A stretch of DNA of 64,000 bases from positions 1,481,317-1,545,316 of the forward strand of contig CP067345.1 in the NCBI GenBank assembly GCA_020641055.1, given 5' to 3'. The stretch's first letter is position 1. Every line of letters starts with the position of its first letter. The notes under the pieces were generated by a model that had not been told where the DNA came from, made no database searches, and worked only from the letters and a program-made list of their open reading frames with translations. Source of the DNA: Clostridioides sp. ES-S-0010-02 (GTDB lineage Bacteria; Bacillota; Clostridia; Peptostreptococcales; Peptostreptococcaceae). The position numbers and the translations under genes were made by a program. This document shows positions 53,697 to 62,587 of the stretch, piece by piece.

Positions 53697-54806
53697 TTAT
53701 CTTATAGCTAAGTCAGTTTCTTTGTCAAATAAGTGTACTCTATTATTATCAACTGAAAGAGTTAAATTATCACCAACATCAACTCTATTTTTGCTGTCAA
53801 ATCGAATTGCTATTGTATTTACATCTAATTTTAAATGAGCATAGGTCTCTGCTCCCATAAGTTCTTTTATTTCAACTGTTGATTTAAAGCAAGTATCTTG
53901 ATTAGATTTAACAAAAGTATCTTCTATATGTATATCTTCTGGTCTAATACCCATAATAACTTCTTTTTTAATATAGTTGTCTTTTATTAAATCATAGTGT
54001 TTTTCTCTATTTAATTTTATCTTAATGTATTCGCTTTTAGCATATATTTCTTCATTCTCTTCTATTAATGTAACATTAATAAAGTTCATCTGTGGAGCTC
54101 CAATAAATCCTGCAACAAACACATTAGCTGGATAGTCGTATACATCTTGTGGAGTTGCAATCTGTTGTACCACTCCGTCTTTCATTACTACTATTCTGTC
54201 AGCCATAGTCATAGCTTCAACTTGGTCATGTGTTACATAGATGAATGTAGTTCCAAGCTGTTGATGTAACTTAGTTATTTCTGTTCTCATGGCAGTTCTA
54301 AGTTTTGCGTCCAAGTTAGATAAAGGTTCATCCATTAAGAATACCTTAGGATTTCTAACTATTGCACGTCCTAGAGCAACTCTTTGTCTTTGTCCACCAG
54401 ATAGTGTTTTAGGTTTTTTATCTAAAAGAGGGACTAAATCCAATATTTTAGCGGCTTCTTTAACTTTTTTATCTATTTCATCTTTTGGCATTTTTCTAAG
54501 TTTAAGTGCAAATGCCATGTTTTCATAAACAGATAAGTGAGGATATAAAGCATAATTTTGAAAAACCATTGCTATGTCTCTATCTTTTGGTTCTATATCA
54601 TTGACAAGTTTATCTCCTATATATAATTCTCCAGAAGATATTTCTTCAAGACCAGCAATCATTCTAAGCGTTGTCGATTTACCACAACCAGATGGTCCCA
54701 CTAAAACTATAAATTCCTTATCTTTAATATCTATATTTATATTTTTTACTGCATTAAATCCATTAGAATAAAGTTTTGATATATCTTTTAATATTACTTC
54801 TGACAT
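53697..54806 (-). CDS. ABC transporter ATP-binding protein, MsmX/UgpC (MalK) family
   Basis: 369 aa. Walker A GPSGCGKST, Q-loop in MVFQNYALYPHLSVYENM, signature LSGGQRQRVALGRAIV, Walker B VFLMDEPLS, switch His in YVTHDQ, and a C-terminal TOBE domain from about residue 240. No permease or binding-protein genes are adjacent, so this is probably a shared ATPase serving several sugar importers, as MsmX does in Bacillus. ATG with AAGGAG. The downstream gene is a PucR-type regulator. Confidence 0.92.
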   Translation of the reverse strand: MSEVILKDISKLYSNGFNAVKNINIDIKDKEFIVLVGPSGCGKSTTLRMIAGLEEISSGELYIGDKLVNDIEPKDRDIAMVFQNYALYPHLSVYENMAFALKLRKMPKDEIDKKVKEAAKILDLVPLLDKKPKTLSGGQRQRVALGRAIVRNPKVFLMDEPLSNLDAKLRTAMRTEITKLHQQLGTTFIYVTHDQVEAMTMADRIVVMKDGVVQQIATPQDVYDYPANVFVAGFIGAPQMNFINVTLIEENEEIYAKSEYIKIKLNREKHYDLIKDNYIKKEVIMGIRPEDIHIEDTFVKSNQDTCFKSTVEIKELMGAETYAHLKLDVNTIAIRFDSKNRVDVGDNLTLSVDNNRVHLFDKETDLAIR

Positions 54807-55144
54807 TGTAATTCTCCTTAATAATTTAAAATTTAATTATATAATATCAGATGATTTTATTGTAGGAAACATATAAAATAACCAAAAATTTTTGTTTAAA
54901 ATGTATATCTTGCTAATTTGTATATAATAAATATAATGTGAACTATTTAAAATGTATTAAGGGAAAAGCATAATCAAATAAAGTGCTAAAAATAAGTTAG
55001 ACAATTTATTATAAATTAAGTAAATTAACTATAATGTAGATATAAACTAATAAAAAATTTATAAAACAAAAAAGTATGATATTTGTGATATAATAAAAGT
55101 TATGGAAAAATAGGAAAATTAATATAGAAAAGAGAGGTAAACTT
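54807..55144. other. Divergent intergenic region between ABC ATPase gene and prmA
   Basis: 338 bp, AT-rich. On the plus strand an extended -10 TGATATAAT at 55086-55094 is the probable prmA promoter; its -35 is weak. On the minus strand a TGATATTATATAAT stretch may be the -10 for the ATPase gene. No open reading frame or RNA fold is supported. Confidence 0.45.
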
Positions 55145-56092
55145 ATGAATAATTGGATAGAAGTAACTATAAAAACAACAACAGAGGCAGTTGAGCCAAT
55201 AACAAATATACTATATGAACAAGGTGCTGGAGGGGCTGTAATAGAAGACCCAAAAGATTTCTTATTTCAAAAGAAAAATGAATTAGATTGGGATTATGTA
55301 GAAGAAGAAGTATTTAAAAAGAATGAAGAAGATGGTGTACTGATAAAGACTTATGTGTCAGAAGAAAAAAATGTGATGGAATTTGTCGAAATAATAAAGC
55401 AAAAAGTTTTAGGACTAAGAGATTTTGGTATAGATATAGGTGAAGGAAGTGTGTCATTAGACCAAGTAAATGAAGCTGATTGGGCAAATGCATGGAAAGC
55501 ATACTATAAACCAACAAAAGTAGGTCAAAAGGTAGTAGTAAAACCTACATGGGAAGATTACGATATGCAAGAAGGGGATTTGATAATAGAGCTTGACCCT
55601 GGTATGGCTTTTGGTACAGGAACACATGAGACTACTAGTATGTGTATTAGAGAATTAGAGAAATATGTAAATAAAGATTCTAAAGTATTTGATATTGGTT
55701 GTGGTAGCGGAATTCTTGCAATAGCAGCAGCTAAATTAGGGGCAAAAGAGGTTGTAGCTGTAGATTTAGACGAAGTTGCAGTGAAAGTTGCAAAAGAAAA
55801 TGTGCTTGAAAATAAAGTTGAAGAGAATGTATCTGTAATGCATGGGAATTTAACAGATGTAATAAAAGATAAAGCTGATGTTGTAGTTGCAAATATAATC
55901 GCTGATATAATAAAAATACTTGCAAAAGATGTACAAAATTTTATGAAAGAAGATGCTATATTTATATCTTCAGGTATAATTTTGGACAAAGTAGAGGAAG
56001 TTAAAGAAAGCTTAATCGAAAATGGATTTGAAATAGTTGAGGTTCAAAAACTAGGTGAATGGTCAGCGATAGTTTCTAAACTTAAAAAGTAA
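55145..56092 (+). CDS. prmA: Ribosomal protein L11 methyltransferase
   Basis: 315 aa. N-terminal substrate-recognition domain (about residues 1-100), then a class I SAM methyltransferase domain with FDIGCGSGILAIAAAKLGA and the VVANIIADI catalytic region. It trimethylates L11 at several lysines. GAGAGG site before ATG. First gene of a translation-related run: prmA-rsmE-mtaB-HIT-rpsU-yqeY. In many clostridia this run follows dnaJ directly; here the toxin locus and four other genes intervene. Confidence 0.95.
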   Translation: MNNWIEVTIKTTTEAVEPITNILYEQGAGGAVIEDPKDFLFQKKNELDWDYVEEEVFKKNEEDGVLIKTYVSEEKNVMEFVEIIKQKVLGLRDFGIDIGEGSVSLDQVNEADWANAWKAYYKPTKVGQKVVVKPTWEDYDMQEGDLIIELDPGMAFGTGTHETTSMCIRELEKYVNKDSKVFDIGCGSGILAIAAAKLGAKEVVAVDLDEVAVKVAKENVLENKVEENVSVMHGNLTDVIKDKADVVVANIIADIIKILAKDVQNFMKEDAIFISSGIILDKVEEVKESLIENGFEIVEVQKLGEWSAIVSKLKK

Positions 56093-56110
56093 AAGGCTGG
56101 GTGGAATATA

Positions 56111-56866
56111 ATGGATAGATTCTTTGTTGAAAAAAATAATATAAATTTACAAGACAAAGCCTGCATTATAGAAGGTGAAGATGTAAAACATATTTCAAAA
56201 GTTTTAAGGTGTAAAATAGGAGAAAAACTTGAGATATGTGATAAAGATAATAATGAGTATATTTGCGAGATAACAAATATAGAAAAAAATATGGTTAATT
56301 TAAAAATTTTAGAAGAAGTTGATATAAATAGAGAATCTAAACTTAAGGTAAAATTATATCAAGGTCTTCCAAAAGCTCCAAAGATGGAGATGATACTTCA
56401 AAAACTAACTGAAGTTGGTGTAGATGAAATAATATTAGTTCAAACTAAGAGAAGTGTTGCTAAAGTTGATGATAAAAAAGAAGATAAAAAATTTGAACGT
56501 TGGGAAAGAATAATTTATGAAGCCGCAAAGCAAAGTAAAAGAGGTAAAATTCCAAATTTAAGAGGTGTTTTAAGTTTTAAAGAAGCTTTAGAAGATATGA
56601 AAAAAAATGATGTAAATATTTGTCCTTATGAGAACGAAAGAACTGTCTCAATAAAACAGGCACTTAAAAATTGTGATTCTAATATAGATAGAGTTGGAAT
56701 TTTTGTAGGTCCAGAGGGTGGTTTTGCTGAGGAAGAAATAGAGCAAGTTCAAAAAGATAATTGCAGTACTGTATCATTAGGACCTAGAATATTGAGAACT
56801 GAGACAGCTTCTGTTGTAGCATCAACAATAGCTTTGTATGAGCTGAGTGATTTAGGAGGAGAATAA
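56111..56866 (+). CDS. rsmE: 16S rRNA m3U1498 methyltransferase
   Basis: 251 aa, SPOUT-class methyltransferase with N-terminal PUA-like domain. The knot motifs are visible: IFVGPEGGFAEEEIEQV and SLGPRILRTETASVVA. LVQTKRSVAK and RWERIIYEAAKQSKRG are also typical. It methylates U1498 of 16S rRNA in the decoding region. It is 18 bp after prmA and its 3' end contains the ribosome site of the next gene. Confidence 0.95.
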   Translation: MDRFFVEKNNINLQDKACIIEGEDVKHISKVLRCKIGEKLEICDKDNNEYICEITNIEKNMVNLKILEEVDINRESKLKVKLYQGLPKAPKMEMILQKLTEVGVDEIILVQTKRSVAKVDDKKEDKKFERWERIIYEAAKQSKRGKIPNLRGVLSFKEALEDMKKNDVNICPYENERTVSIKQALKNCDSNIDRVGIFVGPEGGFAEEEIEQVQKDNCSTVSLGPRILRTETASVVASTIALYELSDLGGE

Positions 56867-56870
56867 TAAA

Positions 56871-58169
56871 TTGAAAAAAGTAGCTTTTTATACACTTGGG
56901 TGTAAAGTCAATCAATACGAAACTGAAGCTATGCTAGAACTATTTGAAAAAGATGGATATGAACAAGTTAATAGTGAAGAATATGCAGACGTTTATGTTA
57001 TAAATACATGTACCGTAACTCATATGAGTGATAGAAAATCTCGTCAATATATAAGACGAGTTAAAAAGAAAAATCCAGATGCAATAATAGCTGTTGTGGG
57101 ATGTTATTCACAAGTATCGCCAGAAGAAATTTTGGATATAGAAGAAGTAAACCTAGTCATGGGTACAAATGATAGAAGGAAGATTGTTGAAGAGATTAGA
57201 AGGATAGATGCAAGTAAAAAAGTTAGCACAGTTGATGATATAATGAAGGTAAAAGCATTTGAAGAAATAGAAATTAGTCAAACTAATGGAAAGACTAGAG
57301 CATTTATGAAAATTCAAGATGGATGCGACAGATTTTGTACCTACTGTATCATTCCTTATGCCCGAGGACGTGTTAGAAGTAGGGATATTGATAGTATAGT
57401 TGATGAAGTGAAAAAATTGGCTAAAAATGGCTATAAAGAGGTGGTATTAACAGGAATACATGTAGCCTCTTATGGAAAAGATTTAAAAGATAAGGATATT
57501 AAACTTCTTGATGTAATAAAACAAATAAATGAAATAGATGCAATAGAAAGAATTAGACTTAGCTCTGTTGAACCGATTTTGTTTACTGATGAATTTGTGA
57601 ATGAAGTTTTAAAGATGGAGAAGGTTTGTCCTCATTATCATCTATCTCTTCAAAGTGGATGTGATGAAACTCTAAAAAGAATGAATAGAAGATATACAAC
57701 TGAAGAGTATAAGACTATTGTGGATAGATTAAGAGATAAAATACCAAATGTAGCAATAACTACAGATGTAATAGTAGGTTTTCCAGGAGAAACTAATGAG
57801 GAATTTAAACAAACATACAATTTCTTAAAAGATATAGAGCTTTCACAAATGCATATTTTTAAATATTCGCCAAGAAAAGGAACTCCAGCTGCAACTATGG
57901 AAAATCAAATTGACCCTCAAATGAAACACTTTAGAAGTGAACAACTTTTAAATTTAAGTAAAGAAAACTTTAGTAAATTTGCAACTAAATTTATTGGTAG
58001 TGAATTAGAAGTCTTATTTGAACAAAATATAGAGGGCAATAAGTTTGAAGGACTGACTTCAAATTATATAAGAGTTGTTGTTGAAAGTGACAAAAACATA
58101 CAAGGTCAGATATTAAAAGTAAAAATAAATGATGTAAAAAATGAATATGTAGAAGGAATTTTGCTATAA
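56871..58169 (+). CDS. mtaB: tRNA (N6-threonylcarbamoyladenosine-37) methylthiotransferase MtaB
   Basis: 432 aa from TTG 56871. N-terminal UPF0004 domain with three cluster cysteines (YTLGCKVNQYE, NTCTVTH, VGCYSQ), radical SAM domain with CDRFCTYCIIPYARGRVRS, and a C-terminal TRAM domain. It converts t6A37 to ms2t6A37 in ANN-decoding tRNAs. AGGAGG lies in the end of rsmE, 4 bp upstream, giving coupled translation. The window also encodes the t6A dehydratase at 6963, acting on the same base. Confidence 0.95.
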   Translation: MKKVAFYTLGCKVNQYETEAMLELFEKDGYEQVNSEEYADVYVINTCTVTHMSDRKSRQYIRRVKKKNPDAIIAVVGCYSQVSPEEILDIEEVNLVMGTNDRRKIVEEIRRIDASKKVSTVDDIMKVKAFEEIEISQTNGKTRAFMKIQDGCDRFCTYCIIPYARGRVRSRDIDSIVDEVKKLAKNGYKEVVLTGIHVASYGKDLKDKDIKLLDVIKQINEIDAIERIRLSSVEPILFTDEFVNEVLKMEKVCPHYHLSLQSGCDETLKRMNRRYTTEEYKTIVDRLRDKIPNVAITTDVIVGFPGETNEEFKQTYNFLKDIELSQMHIFKYSPRKGTPAATMENQIDPQMKHFRSEQLLNLSKENFSKFATKFIGSELEVLFEQNIEGNKFEGLTSNYIRVVVESDKNIQGQILKVKINDVKNEYVEGILL

Positions 58170-58212
58170 CATGTAGAAATTATAATATTTATAAGATAGG
58201 AGGTGGAAGGAA

Positions 58213-58563
58213 ATGGATTGTATATTTTGTAAAATAGCGAACGGAGAAATACCTTCAACTAAAGTTTATGAAGATGAAAGAGTATTGGCATTTAATGATT
58301 TGAACCCAGTTGCTCCATATCATATATTAGTTGTACCTAAAAAACATTATGATAGTGTAATTGATATTCCTGATATAGAAATGGATATTGTGTCACATAT
58401 TCATGTTGTTATTAATAAAATAGCTAAAGAGAAAGGTTTTGACCAAACTGGATTCAGAATCATAAATAATTGTGGAAGCGATGGAGGGCAAGAAGTTAAG
58501 CATTTGCACTATCATATTTTAGCAGGTAAAAAGCTTCCTAATTACGAAGCAGAACAAAACTAA
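58213..58563 (+). CDS. HIT family nucleotide-binding hydrolase (HinT)
   Basis: 116 aa, complete HIT domain. Starts MDCIFCKIANGEIPSTKVYE with a CxxC zinc pair (only part of the zinc motif), HILVVPKKHY, and the histidine triad in GQEVKHLHYHIL. HinT proteins hydrolyse nucleoside phosphoramidates such as AMP-lysine. AGGAGGTGG precedes the ATG. Position between mtaB and rpsU is conserved in Firmicutes. Confidence 0.94.
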   Translation: MDCIFCKIANGEIPSTKVYEDERVLAFNDLNPVAPYHILVVPKKHYDSVIDIPDIEMDIVSHIHVVINKIAKEKGFDQTGFRIINNCGSDGGQEVKHLHYHILAGKKLPNYEAEQN

Positions 58564-58725
58564 ACTAAATTATTGAAAAATTGAGTTCCTTCTTGATAAA
58601 AATACTTGATAAAAGTAAAAATTTAGTTTATAATAAACAAAGTGTTAGGTTGTAATGCATATTATGCAAAAAGAACATAGTTACAGTCCCAGCATAATTG
58701 CGCTATTGGAGGGAGGGAAAAAGAA

Positions 58726-58905
58726 ATGTCAGAAGTAAGAGTTAGAGAAAATGAAACATTAGACAGCGCTTTAAGAAGATTTAAGCGTCAATGTGCAATG
58801 TCTGGCATCATGTCAGAAGTAAGAAAAAGAGAGCACTATGATAAGCCAAGCGTTAAGCGTAAGAAAAAAGCTGAAGCAGCAAGAAGAAAAAACGCTAAAA
58901 AATAG
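58726..58905 (+). CDS. rpsU: 30S ribosomal protein S21
   Basis: 59 aa, read directly from the bases because it is short. Starts [20 protein letters not shown], contains [20 protein letters not shown], and ends with a run of Lys/Arg/Ala (RRKNAKK). S21 binds the 30S platform near the anti-Shine-Dalgarno end of 16S rRNA. A GGAGGGAGGG site precedes ATG. Followed 29 bp later by the yqeY gene, the usual Firmicute pairing. Confidence 0.96.
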   Translation: MSEVRVRENETLDSALRRFKRQCAMSGIMSEVRKREHYDKPSVKRKKKAEAARRKNAKK

Positions 58906-58934
58906 TAGTAAATAAGAATAAAGAGGTGAAGGGG

Positions 58935-59378
58935 ATGTCCCTTAAGCAAAAGTTACAAGAGGATTTGAAATCTTCGATGAAAAACAAAGATACAGTGAGA
59001 AAATCTGTAGTAACTTTAATAAGAGCTTCCATAAAGCAGTATGAAGTTGATAATAGAACTGAACTTGATGAAGATGGAATTATCGATGTAATAGCAAAAC
59101 AATTAAAGCAACGTAGAGATGCATTAGTTGAATTTGAAAAAGCTGGAAGAGAAGACTTAGTAAAAGAAACAGAAGCTGAAATTGAAGTTTTAAAAGAGTA
59201 CCTACCTCAACAATTAAGCGAAGAAGAGTTAGAAGAAATTGTAAAATGTACTATATCTGAAGTAGGGGCAACATCTATGAAGGATATGGGAAAAATAATG
59301 TCAGTTATTCAACCAAAAGTTAAGGGTAGAGCTGACGGAAAACTTATAAATAAGTTGGTAAAACAAAACTTACAATAG
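58935..59378 (+). CDS. yqeY: GatB/YqeY domain protein
   Basis: 147 aa from ATG 58935, six bases after GAGGTGA; an in-frame GTG at 58926 overlaps that site and is unlikely. Helical N-terminal part (LQEDLKSSMKNKDTVRKSVV) and the tRNA-binding-type C-terminal domain (EYLPQQLSEEELEEIV, MGKIMSVIQPKVKGRADG). Related to the tail of the amidotransferase GatB; the cellular role is not established. Confidence 0.92.
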   Translation: MSLKQKLQEDLKSSMKNKDTVRKSVVTLIRASIKQYEVDNRTELDEDGIIDVIAKQLKQRRDALVEFEKAGREDLVKETEAEIEVLKEYLPQQLSEEELEEIVKCTISEVGATSMKDMGKIMSVIQPKVKGRADGKLINKLVKQNLQ

Positions 59379-59386
59379 ATTGATAT

Positions 59387-59415
59387 AGCCTAGAGAGAAA
59401 TCTCTAGGCTTTTTA
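59387..59415 (+). terminator. Terminator of the prmA-yqeY run
   Basis: AGCCTAGAGA-GAAA-TCTCTAGGCT with a GNRA-type loop and TTTTTA tail. Confidence 0.92.
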
Positions 59416-59488
59416 TAATTTTTGAGAATAACAAGTCATATCTGAGCATATCTATAATCAAAGAAAATTTTGAAAGAAGGGGAAAAAT

Positions 59489-59986
59489 TTGATTATATCG
59501 GTAAAGGAAATTAGAAATTTTTTGATAAACATATCAATACCATTAATAATAGGTTATTTAAGTAGTATTTTGACCATGTTGATTAGTGGAACAGATATTT
59601 CAACGTACTATCTACAACTTACAAAACCAAGCTTTGCACCACCAGCTTTTATCTTCCCTATTGTTTGGACTATATTGTACATATTGATGGGTATATCTTC
59701 ATACCTAATATTAAAAAAAGGTTACAACTTGCCTAAAGTAAGAGATGCAGTGTTTTATTATGGATTACAACTTGCATTAAATTTTGTCTGGAGTATACTA
59801 TTTTTTGGATTTGGACTTAGATTTACAGCTTTAATAGACATAATAATAATGATTATGGTTTCTATAATAGTTATTTTAAAATTTTCTAAAATAGATAAGA
59901 GAGCTGGATATATAAATTTGGTTTATTTGATATGGCTGGTTTATGCTGGATTTTTGAATTATTTTATATGGTTTATTAATAAATAG
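59489..59986 (+). CDS. TspO/MBR family membrane protein
   Basis: 165 aa from TTG 59489 with AGAAGGGG upstream. Five membrane helices as in the family, with KPSFAPPAFIFPIVW, YILMGISSYLI and ALNFVWSILFFGFGLR as conserved segments. TspO proteins bind tetrapyrroles and related ligands and affect stress responses in bacteria. Function here is unproven. The gene stands alone after a strong terminator. Confidence 0.9.
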   Translation: MIISVKEIRNFLINISIPLIIGYLSSILTMLISGTDISTYYLQLTKPSFAPPAFIFPIVWTILYILMGISSYLILKKGYNLPKVRDAVFYYGLQLALNFVWSILFFGFGLRFTALIDIIIMIMVSIIVILKFSKIDKRAGYINLVYLIWLVYAGFLNYFIWFINK

Positions 59987-60178
59987 AATGTAAAGGTTTT
60001 GTAAATTACCCCGTACTTTTAATAATATCATATCAAATAAAAAATGAATAGACTATTAAAAATAATCATTTTCATATACAATTATATTAATTTAAATATA
60101 ATAAATGTATCAAAAATATATTTAAAGATTAACATATTAAAGTATTAGAATTGGAAAGGCTCGAAGGGAGAGGTTTTT

Positions 60179-60742
60179 ATGCAAATAATAGTATCTGGAA
60201 GACAAATGAAATTAACTGACGGAATAAAAGGATACGTAGATGGAAAATTAAGTAGGTTAGAAAAATACCTTGATCCTGAATCAGAAGTGAAAGTAACAGT
60301 AAGTGCGAAAAAGGATAGACAGAAAGTGGAGGTTACAATAATTCCTATTAATGGTCAAATAATAAGGGCAGAAGACGTAGAAGAAGATTTATATGCAGCA
60401 ATTGACATTGTTTGTGACAAATTAAGTAGACAAGTTGTAAAGTATAAGACTAAGGTTAAAGACAAAGTTCAAAATAATAAAAGCATAAGATTTGAAAATA
60501 TTGACTTTATAGATAATAGTAGCGAATTTAATGATTATGACTATGATGATGAGGAAGATGAAAATATAGTTATAGAGAGAAGAAAGAAATTTAATGTAAA
60601 ACCTATGAGTTCAGAAGAGGCAATTCTTCAAATGGAGTTGGTAGGACATAACTTCTATATGTTTAGAAATCAAGATAACTTTGAAATAAATATAGTATAT
60701 AAGCGTAAAGCAGGTGGATATGGTTTAATAGAGCAAGACTAA
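60179..60742 (+). CDS. hpf: Long-form ribosome hibernation promoting factor
   Basis: 187 aa. HPF N-terminal domain (about residues 1-100; IIVSGRQMKLTDGIKGYVD, KLSRLEKYLDPE), an acidic linker (about 120-137; rich in Asp/Glu), and the C-terminal dimerisation domain (KFNVKPMSSEEAILQMELVG, FYMFRNQDNFEINIVYKR). The long form pairs 70S ribosomes into inactive 100S dimers in stationary phase. A GAAGGGAGAGG site precedes ATG. Confidence 0.95.
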   Translation: MQIIVSGRQMKLTDGIKGYVDGKLSRLEKYLDPESEVKVTVSAKKDRQKVEVTIIPINGQIIRAEDVEEDLYAAIDIVCDKLSRQVVKYKTKVKDKVQNNKSIRFENIDFIDNSSEFNDYDYDDEEDENIVIERRKKFNVKPMSSEEAILQMELVGHNFYMFRNQDNFEINIVYKRKAGGYGLIEQD

Positions 60743-60784
60743 TAAAAAAATTGTATACTTTTTATATTTTATATACAAAAAAGT

Positions 60785-60828
60785 AAAAAGGTAATCATGT
60801 TGATTTTTATCAATATGATTACCTTTTT
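60785..60828 (+). terminator. Terminator of hpf
   Basis: AAAAAGGTAATCATGTTGA pairs with TCAATATGATTACCTTTTT around a 6-base loop, then T-tract. Confidence 0.9.
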
Positions 60829-60957
60829 CTTGTTTAAATAATATATTAAATATTAGGTATTTACTGTCTAAAAAAATTTAAAACTACTCCATGATAGTAT
60901 CAATAAAGTGCATAAATACCTATTTTAAGCATAAAATTAATTAAGGGGGTAATGCTT

Positions 60958-61194
60958 ATGTTAGAAATATCCACTGATTTACAAGTAAATCAACCAGTTG
61001 TTACTGTTACAAGTAATACTTTTATGAGTATAGAAAATTATCTATCAATACTAGAATATGAAGTTGATTTAATAAAAATAAAGACTAAGGTAAAAACAAT
61101 TAAAATATCTGGGGATAAACTTTCGCTTAAGTATATTACTGACAGTGAGATAGGTATAAAGGGAATTATATACAATGTGGAGTATGTTGATTAG
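60958..61194 (+). CDS. yqfC: YabP/YqfC family sporulation protein
   Basis: 78 aa from ATG 60958, eight bases after AAGGGGGT; an ATG six bases earlier is too close to that site. The family pattern is visible in SIENYLSILEYEVDLIKIKT and KIKGIIYNVEY-like ending. YqfC is made in the mother cell and its role in sporulation is poorly defined. The yqfD gene starts 12 bp later and phoH and ybeY follow, the conserved Firmicute order. Confidence 0.9.
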   Translation: MLEISTDLQVNQPVVTVTSNTFMSIENYLSILEYEVDLIKIKTKVKTIKISGDKLSLKYITDSEIGIKGIIYNVEYVD

Positions 61195-61206
61195 GAGGAG
61201 ATACAC

Positions 61207-62550
61207 TTGATAAGTTTTATAAGGGGATACTATGTTATAGTTGTGGAAGGAGTAGGGCTTGAACAATTTTTAAATCATCTTATAAGAAATGGAATAAATG
61301 TTTACAATGTAACTAGAATAAAAAATACTAAAATCGAGTTTAATATAAATAGACAAGATATAAAAGAATTTAAGAATATTTATAGAGGAAGTAAGTTTGA
61401 TATTAAGGTAAAACAAAAAACAGGAGTTCCTTTTATTATTAAAAGAATTTATAAGCACAAAGGTATGTGGATTTGTGCTATTGTTTCTTTACTTTTATTG
61501 ATGTCAACATCACAATTTGTAACGGATGTATATATACAATCTCCAGAAGGTATAAAAAAAGAAACTCTTAGAAGTGAACTTTATAAAGTTGGAGTAAGAC
61601 CAGGAGTATACAAAAAGAGTATTGACAGAAAAGAAGTTAGGGACCATATGATGTCAAAATTTAATGATGTCGCATATTTATCTATTAATGTAAAAGGAAC
61701 CAATATATTTGTTACTGTTACAAAAAAGGCTGAATCCTTAAAATCTACAGACCAATCAAATTATTGTAATGTAATTGCTTTAAAAAATGGTATAATAGAA
61801 AAGGTAATCCCTAGAAGTGGTAAGTCTGTTGTTAAATCTGGAGATATAGTCCAAAAGGGCGCTGTTTTACTAAATGGTGCTAATACAAAATCAATACCCG
61901 AAGTATGGGCAAGTACTTTTTATGAATCTACTAAAAAGGCAAGCTATGTAGATACTGTAAATAAAAAAACTGGAGAAAAGAAAAAGGTACACACAATAAG
62001 TTTTTATGATAAAGAATTTACAATTAGAAAAAATATAAAATATAAAAATTATGTTGTTGAAAATAAAGAAAAAAGACTTTCAATGGGAGATTATACTTTC
62101 CCTATAAAAATAAAGACGAGTACTTTTTATGAAACCAAAAAAGTTGAAGTGAAAAAGAACAAAGAAGAGTTGAAAAAAGAATTATCTGAAAAAGCTTTAA
62201 AAGAATTAGAATACATAATACCAGCTTCGGCTAGAATAATAGATGTAAAACATAGCTATAAGGTTAATAAAAATATGTTAGAATATTTAATAACAGTTCA
62301 AACTAGTGAAAATATAGCTAAAATTTATCCTCTTAGTAAAGCAGAGGCAGAAAGATTTATAAAGGAAGATAGTAAACCAAAAGAGGGAGAAGAGGAAGTT
62401 CCTTCTAATCCACAAAAAAGACCAATAAATGATATAAGAAATGAGTTTAATGAGGATAATAAAGATAATAACGACCAAAATAATTCTGATGGAAATAATA
62501 GTAATCAAAATAGTAACAATAGTCAAAATAATAATAGTAACAACAATTAA
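61207..62550 (+). CDS. yqfD: Sporulation protein YqfD
   Basis: 447 aa from TTG 61207 with AGGAGG upstream. Cytoplasmic N-terminal part (residues 1-85), one membrane helix (about 88-105; ICAIVSLLLLMSTSQFV), a POTRA-like external domain (about 110-200), and a further beta region to about 380. The last about 45 residues are Asn/Asp-rich low complexity, longer than in Bacillus YqfD (about 400 aa). It belongs to a family of mother-cell membrane sporulation proteins. Second gene of yqfC-yqfD-phoH-ybeY. Confidence 0.9.
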   Translation: MISFIRGYYVIVVEGVGLEQFLNHLIRNGINVYNVTRIKNTKIEFNINRQDIKEFKNIYRGSKFDIKVKQKTGVPFIIKRIYKHKGMWICAIVSLLLLMSTSQFVTDVYIQSPEGIKKETLRSELYKVGVRPGVYKKSIDRKEVRDHMMSKFNDVAYLSINVKGTNIFVTVTKKAESLKSTDQSNYCNVIALKNGIIEKVIPRSGKSVVKSGDIVQKGAVLLNGANTKSIPEVWASTFYESTKKASYVDTVNKKTGEKKKVHTISFYDKEFTIRKNIKYKNYVVENKEKRLSMGDYTFPIKIKTSTFYETKKVEVKKNKEELKKELSEKALKELEYIIPASARIIDVKHSYKVNKNMLEYLITVQTSENIAKIYPLSKAEAERFIKEDSKPKEGEEEVPSNPQKRPINDIRNEFNEDNKDNNDQNNSDGNNSNQNSNNSQNNNSNNN

Positions 62551-62587
62551 TAAAATTTAACCTAAAACTTGAGGAGGATTAATTCAA

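Noticed and set aside
55558-55989. 143-codon antisense frame in prmA
   Set aside because: Ser/Phe/Thr-rich shadow of the methyltransferase; no ribosome site.
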